Positions 61,222 through 64,000 of a stretch of 64,000 nucleotides of DNA are shown in pieces (within the stretch, counting starts at the first letter, position 1; each line of letters opens with the position of its first letter). Origin of the DNA: an uncultured Pelagibacteraceae bacterium. Its GTDB lineage: Bacteria > Pseudomonadota > Alphaproteobacteria > Pelagibacterales > Pelagibacteraceae. A program made the position numbers and the translations under genes. The stretch spans positions 1 to 64,000 of the forward strand of contig CACDRL010000004.1 of the NCBI GenBank assembly GCA_902555435.1, given 5' to 3'. The notes below the pieces were generated by a model, which did no database searches, was not told where the DNA came from, and saw only the letters and a program-made list of their open reading frames with translations.

Positions 61222-62820
61222 TTGTATTTAGACGCAATAATTATAGGAGCAGGTTTTTCTGGCCTTTATCAATTACATAAATGTAGAGATCAATTAGGTT
61301 TAAAAACTCTTGTTATTGAAGAAGGTAAGGACATAGGAGGGACTTGGTATTGGAATAAATATCCGGGATCGAGATGTGATACAGAGAGCCATATTTATTG
61401 CTATACTTTTTCTGAAGAAATTTACAAAAATTGGAAATGGAAAGAAAGATATCCTAATCAAAAAGAAATCCTCAGTTATCTTAAATATGTAGAGAAAAAG
61501 CTTAGCTTAAGAAAAAATATAATTTTTAACAATAAGGTCATTTCAGCTGATTATTTAGATAAAAAAAATTTATGGAGAGTAAAAACAAATAAAAAAAAAG
61601 TATTTTATTGCAAATATTTAATAAGTGCAGTTGGATCATTATCTGCAGCAAATGTACCAAATATTAAGGGCATTAAAAGTTTTAAAGGAGAGTGGTATCA
61701 CAGTGGAAGATGGCCAGATAAAAAAATAAGTTTTAAAAATCAAAAAGTTGCACAAATTGGAACAGGATCAAGTGGAATACAAATTGCCCCAGTTGTAGCA
61801 AAATCTGCAAAATCACTCACAATATTTCAAAGGACACCAAATTATAGTGTTCCAGCAAGAAACAGAAAACTTACAAAAACATTTATTAAAAATACTAAAA
61901 AAAATTACAAACAAATTAAAAATCTACTTACAAAGACACCTGGTGGTCATGCATTTAAATTTTCGAAAAAATCTATTTTTGATTTTAATGAGAGTAAAAG
62001 ATTAAAAATTTTAGAAAAAGCATGGCTAAATGGAGGTTTATCATTTAGGGCATGTTTTAGCGATATAACTAAAAAATTAAATGCCAACAAAATAGCCTCA
62101 AACTATATAAAACAAAAAATAATAAATATTGTTCAAGACAAAGAAATTGCAAAAAAACTTACAGATTTTGGTCATCCATTTACTTCAAAAAGACCAACTT
62201 TAAATACAGATTATTTTGAAACATTTAATAGAAAAAATGTTCGTTTAATTGATTTAAAAGAAAATCCAATAGTCAAGATTACAAAAAATGGGATAAAGAC
62301 AAATAATGAGGAATTAAAATTTGATAAAATAATTTTTGCAACAGGCTATGATGCGCTTTCAGGTCCTATTTTGTCTTTAAATTTGACTGGTAGAAAAAAT
62401 ATTAAATTAAACAAATATTGGAAAAATGGTCCGACAACATATTTAGGCTTAATGATACCAAATTTTCCAAATTTTTTTATCATATCTGGACCTGGTAGTC
62501 CTTCAGTATTAACTAATGTTCCTGCACAAATTCAACAGCATGTAGAATGGATATCTGAATTTATTAAATATTTAGAAAAATCAAATAGTCTTTCAGTTGA
62601 ACCTGAAGCTAAAAAAGCTGAAAATTGGGTTAAAAAAATAAATACATTAGCCAATAAATCTCTTTTTATGAAAGCAAAAAATTCTTGGTATAAGGGTGAT
62701 AATATTCCAGGTAAACCAAAAACTTTTATACCTTATCCAGCAGGATTGCCTCAGTATAGAAAAATCTGTAATAAAGTTAAAAAAAAAATGTATAAGGGTT
62801 TTAATATATCTCATAAATGA
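61222..62820 (+). CDS. Flavin-binding monooxygenase (Baeyer-Villiger/FMO type)
   Basis: A 532-aa class B flavoprotein monooxygenase. AIIIGAGFSGLYQLHKC binds FAD, GGTWYWNKYPGSRCDTES matches the FAD contact of cyclohexanone monooxygenases, GSWYHSGRWP-like GEWYHSGRWPDKKISF is the BVMO fingerprint, and VAQIGTGSSGIQIAP binds NADPH. It begins with TTG at 61222; no in-frame ATG lies between it and the previous stop. It may oxygenate a ketone or heteroatom. Coupled to the FKBP gene by ATGA. Confidence 0.85.
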   Translation: MYLDAIIIGAGFSGLYQLHKCRDQLGLKTLVIEEGKDIGGTWYWNKYPGSRCDTESHIYCYTFSEEIYKNWKWKERYPNQKEILSYLKYVEKKLSLRKNIIFNNKVISADYLDKKNLWRVKTNKKKVFYCKYLISAVGSLSAANVPNIKGIKSFKGEWYHSGRWPDKKISFKNQKVAQIGTGSSGIQIAPVVAKSAKSLTIFQRTPNYSVPARNRKLTKTFIKNTKKNYKQIKNLLTKTPGGHAFKFSKKSIFDFNESKRLKILEKAWLNGGLSFRACFSDITKKLNANKIASNYIKQKIINIVQDKEIAKKLTDFGHPFTSKRPTLNTDYFETFNRKNVRLIDLKENPIVKITKNGIKTNNEELKFDKIIFATGYDALSGPILSLNLTGRKNIKLNKYWKNGPTTYLGLMIPNFPNFFIISGPGSPSVLTNVPAQIQQHVEWISEFIKYLEKSNSLSVEPEAKKAENWVKKINTLANKSLFMKAKNSWYKGDNIPGKPKTFIPYPAGLPQYRKICNKVKKKMYKGFNISHK

Positions 62821-63560
62821 AAAAAATTTTTGTAATAATTATTTTAACACTTTTTAAAATTAACTTTCTTTTAGCAGAAAATATTGAAATCATTAATGAT
62901 ACTAAAGGAAATGGTTTAAAAGTTGTAAATCATTCTTGGGTAAAAATTGAATACACAGGTTCTTTTGAAGATGGAACAGTCTTTGACACTAATGTTGGTA
63001 AAGACAAACCATTAGTTTTTCAAATAGGAATGAAAGAAGTTATTCCAGGGTTTGAGCAAGGAATAGTGGGAGCAAACAAAGGTTCTAAAAGAAAAATTAA
63101 AATACCTTCAATGCTTGCATATGGCGAAAAGGGTGCAGGCGAATTAATCCCACCAAATTCAAACTTGATCTTTGAATTTAAAATTCTAGATGTTTTGAGT
63201 CCTAATTATGAAAAAATTGATAGTGAAAAACTAGAAAATTTAATTAATGAAAATGCAGTGGCATTAGATATTAGGCTTGATAATCAATGGAAAAAGACAG
63301 GTGTAATTAAAGGTTCATTTCAAGAAACAGCATTTGATATTAATGGTAAATTCAATGTTTATTTAATGGATAAAGTTAGGGCCTTAGCAGGTGCTGAGTC
63401 TCAAGGAATTGAATTGATTTTTATAAGTCATGACGGAAAAACTGCTGAAATTTTAGGTAATGCATTTGCTGAAGATTTAGGTTTTACAAATGTGTATGTT
63501 CTTGATGGAGGAATTCAATCTTGGATAAAAAGCAATAAACCGCTTGTAAGTTATAATTAG
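62817..63560 (+). CDS. Exported FKBP-type PPIase fused to an inactive rhodanese domain
   Basis: A signal peptide (MKKIFVIIILTLFKINFLLA) is followed by a full FKBP domain (residues 35-125: VKIEYTGSFEDGTVFDTN, VIPGFEQGIVGANKGSKRKIKIPSMLAYGEKG, LIFEFKILDV) and a rhodanese-like domain (about 140-245: AVALDIRLDNQWKKTGVIKGS... VYVLDGGIQSWIKSNKPLV). In the rhodanese the active-site Cys loop is replaced by FISHDGKTAEIL, so it cannot carry a persulfide. It should be a periplasmic foldase with a binding domain. Confidence 0.85.
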   Translation: MKKIFVIIILTLFKINFLLAENIEIINDTKGNGLKVVNHSWVKIEYTGSFEDGTVFDTNVGKDKPLVFQIGMKEVIPGFEQGIVGANKGSKRKIKIPSMLAYGEKGAGELIPPNSNLIFEFKILDVLSPNYEKIDSEKLENLINENAVALDIRLDNQWKKTGVIKGSFQETAFDINGKFNVYLMDKVRALAGAESQGIELIFISHDGKTAEILGNAFAEDLGFTNVYVLDGGIQSWIKSNKPLVSYN

Positions 63561-63952
63561 TTTTTATTTTTAATTCTTTGGCTCTGTATCTTTTTGATAC
63601 GTATTTCTTCCTGAAATAAATCAATTACACGATAATCATTTTCAATCACTTTATTAATTTTACGTTTCTTATTATTTCCCCAATCGTTTATAGCTTCAAT
63701 TATGTAAGCACTGGATTTACCAAAATCAGTTAAAATATAATCATTTATTTTATTATTAATCCTTTTTTTTATTAGAGTGTCATTTTCCAAATTTCTCAAT
63801 TCTCTAATTAACATTCTCGCAGTAATTCCATCTAAATTGTTCTTTAATTCAGAAAATCTTCTAGATCCTATATGTAATTCAGCTAAAATTTTAATTTTCC
63901 ATTTTCCTCCTATTAATTTTAAAAAGTTGTTAATACTCTCAAATTTAATCAT
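63557..63952 (-). CDS. HxlR-family winged-helix transcriptional regulator
   Basis: A 131-aa winged-helix protein. LIGGKWKIKILAELHIGSRRFSELKNNLDGITARMLIRELRNLENDTLIKKR is the HxlR core, but the N-terminal redox Cys of quinone-responsive members is not seen. It overlaps the FKBP gene by 4 bp in convergence. TATACT lies 9 nt before the ATG, so the transcript may be nearly leaderless. Target unknown. Confidence 0.82.
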   Translation of the reverse strand: MIKFESINNFLKLIGGKWKIKILAELHIGSRRFSELKNNLDGITARMLIRELRNLENDTLIKKRINNKINDYILTDFGKSSAYIIEAINDWGNNKKRKINKVIENDYRVIDLFQEEIRIKKIQSQRIKNKN

Positions 63953-64000
63953 AGTATCAAAAGTATACCTATTTTTTTGAGCTTAAAAACAATAATTTTT

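Overview
The window is very AT-rich (roughly 70% A+T), gene-dense and almost free of intergenic space. Most genes sit in short strings with TAATG or ATGA stop/start overlaps. The gene content fits a SAR11 bacterium (Pelagibacterales, 'Candidatus Pelagibacter' type): an APS reductase set aprM-aprB-aprA, sulfonate catabolism genes xsc and suyAB, a TPP-riboswitch-controlled sodium:solute symporter of the ThiV type, a DmdA-like GcvT-family protein, tandem ammonium transporters and many ABC/TSUP/DMT transporters. I see no tRNA or rRNA genes, insertion sequences, prophage genes or CRISPR arrays, and no stretch over 300 bp without a gene. The assignment rests on reading the sequence only; no database search was possible.

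Layout. (1) 0.2-7.4 kb: a FrcBCA-like sugar ABC transporter (binding protein, terminator, permease with a large insertion, single-domain ATPase), then a 2OG oxygenase, an SDR resembling sugar 1-dehydrogenases, an aldose 1-epimerase and a Gfo/Idh/MocA oxidoreductase, probably a sugar-oxidation unit. (2) 7.4-16.9 kb: a tartrate/isopropylmalate-type dehydrogenase, an exported pentapeptide-repeat protein, riboswitch plus thiV-like gene, thioredoxin-like protein, ABC-2 exporter, DmdA-like protein, and a run of small genes including two short ones absent from or truncated relative to known families (54-aa membrane ORF, short beta-carbonic-anhydrase-like protein). (3) 17-30.8 kb: ybbP-ybbA divergent from tesA with overlapping start codons, TPR, SRAP peptidase, RhlE-like helicase, YajQ, YtoQ, a DadA-type flavoprotein, rseP, HU, and two amt genes with hairpins and terminators. 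(4) 30.8-37.3 kb: Bcp, LPS-type glycosyltransferase, FkbM methyltransferase, rhodanese, DsbA-like isomerase, Aba4-like protein, recX, a CysQ-like phosphatase flanked by two small unlisted ORFs (47-aa membrane protein and a DUF3553 protein), and mnmA.

(5) 37.3-42.7 kb: a 27-aa very basic ORF, metC-like gene, MFS transporter, pabB-pabA-pabC for p-aminobenzoate, and a HIT protein. (6) 42.8-53.5 kb: the sulfur block. SuyAB would split sulfolactate to pyruvate and sulfite, Xsc would split sulfoacetaldehyde to acetyl phosphate and sulfite, AprMBA would oxidise sulfite to APS, and a TSUP and a YeiH-type carrier would export sulfite or sulfate. Two unassigned small genes (46015 and 46422) and a flavoprotein (52157) sit in this block. 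(7) 53.5-64 kb: a hydratase, DMT and LysE exporters, a coupled minus-strand string (GMC oxidoreductase, TerC, SDR, M23 peptidase), a PanB-like protein that seems to lack the PanB metal ligands, a second 2OG oxygenase behind a consensus promoter that predicts a leaderless mRNA, a Baeyer-Villiger-type monooxygenase, an FKBP fused to a cysteine-less rhodanese, and an HxlR regulator.
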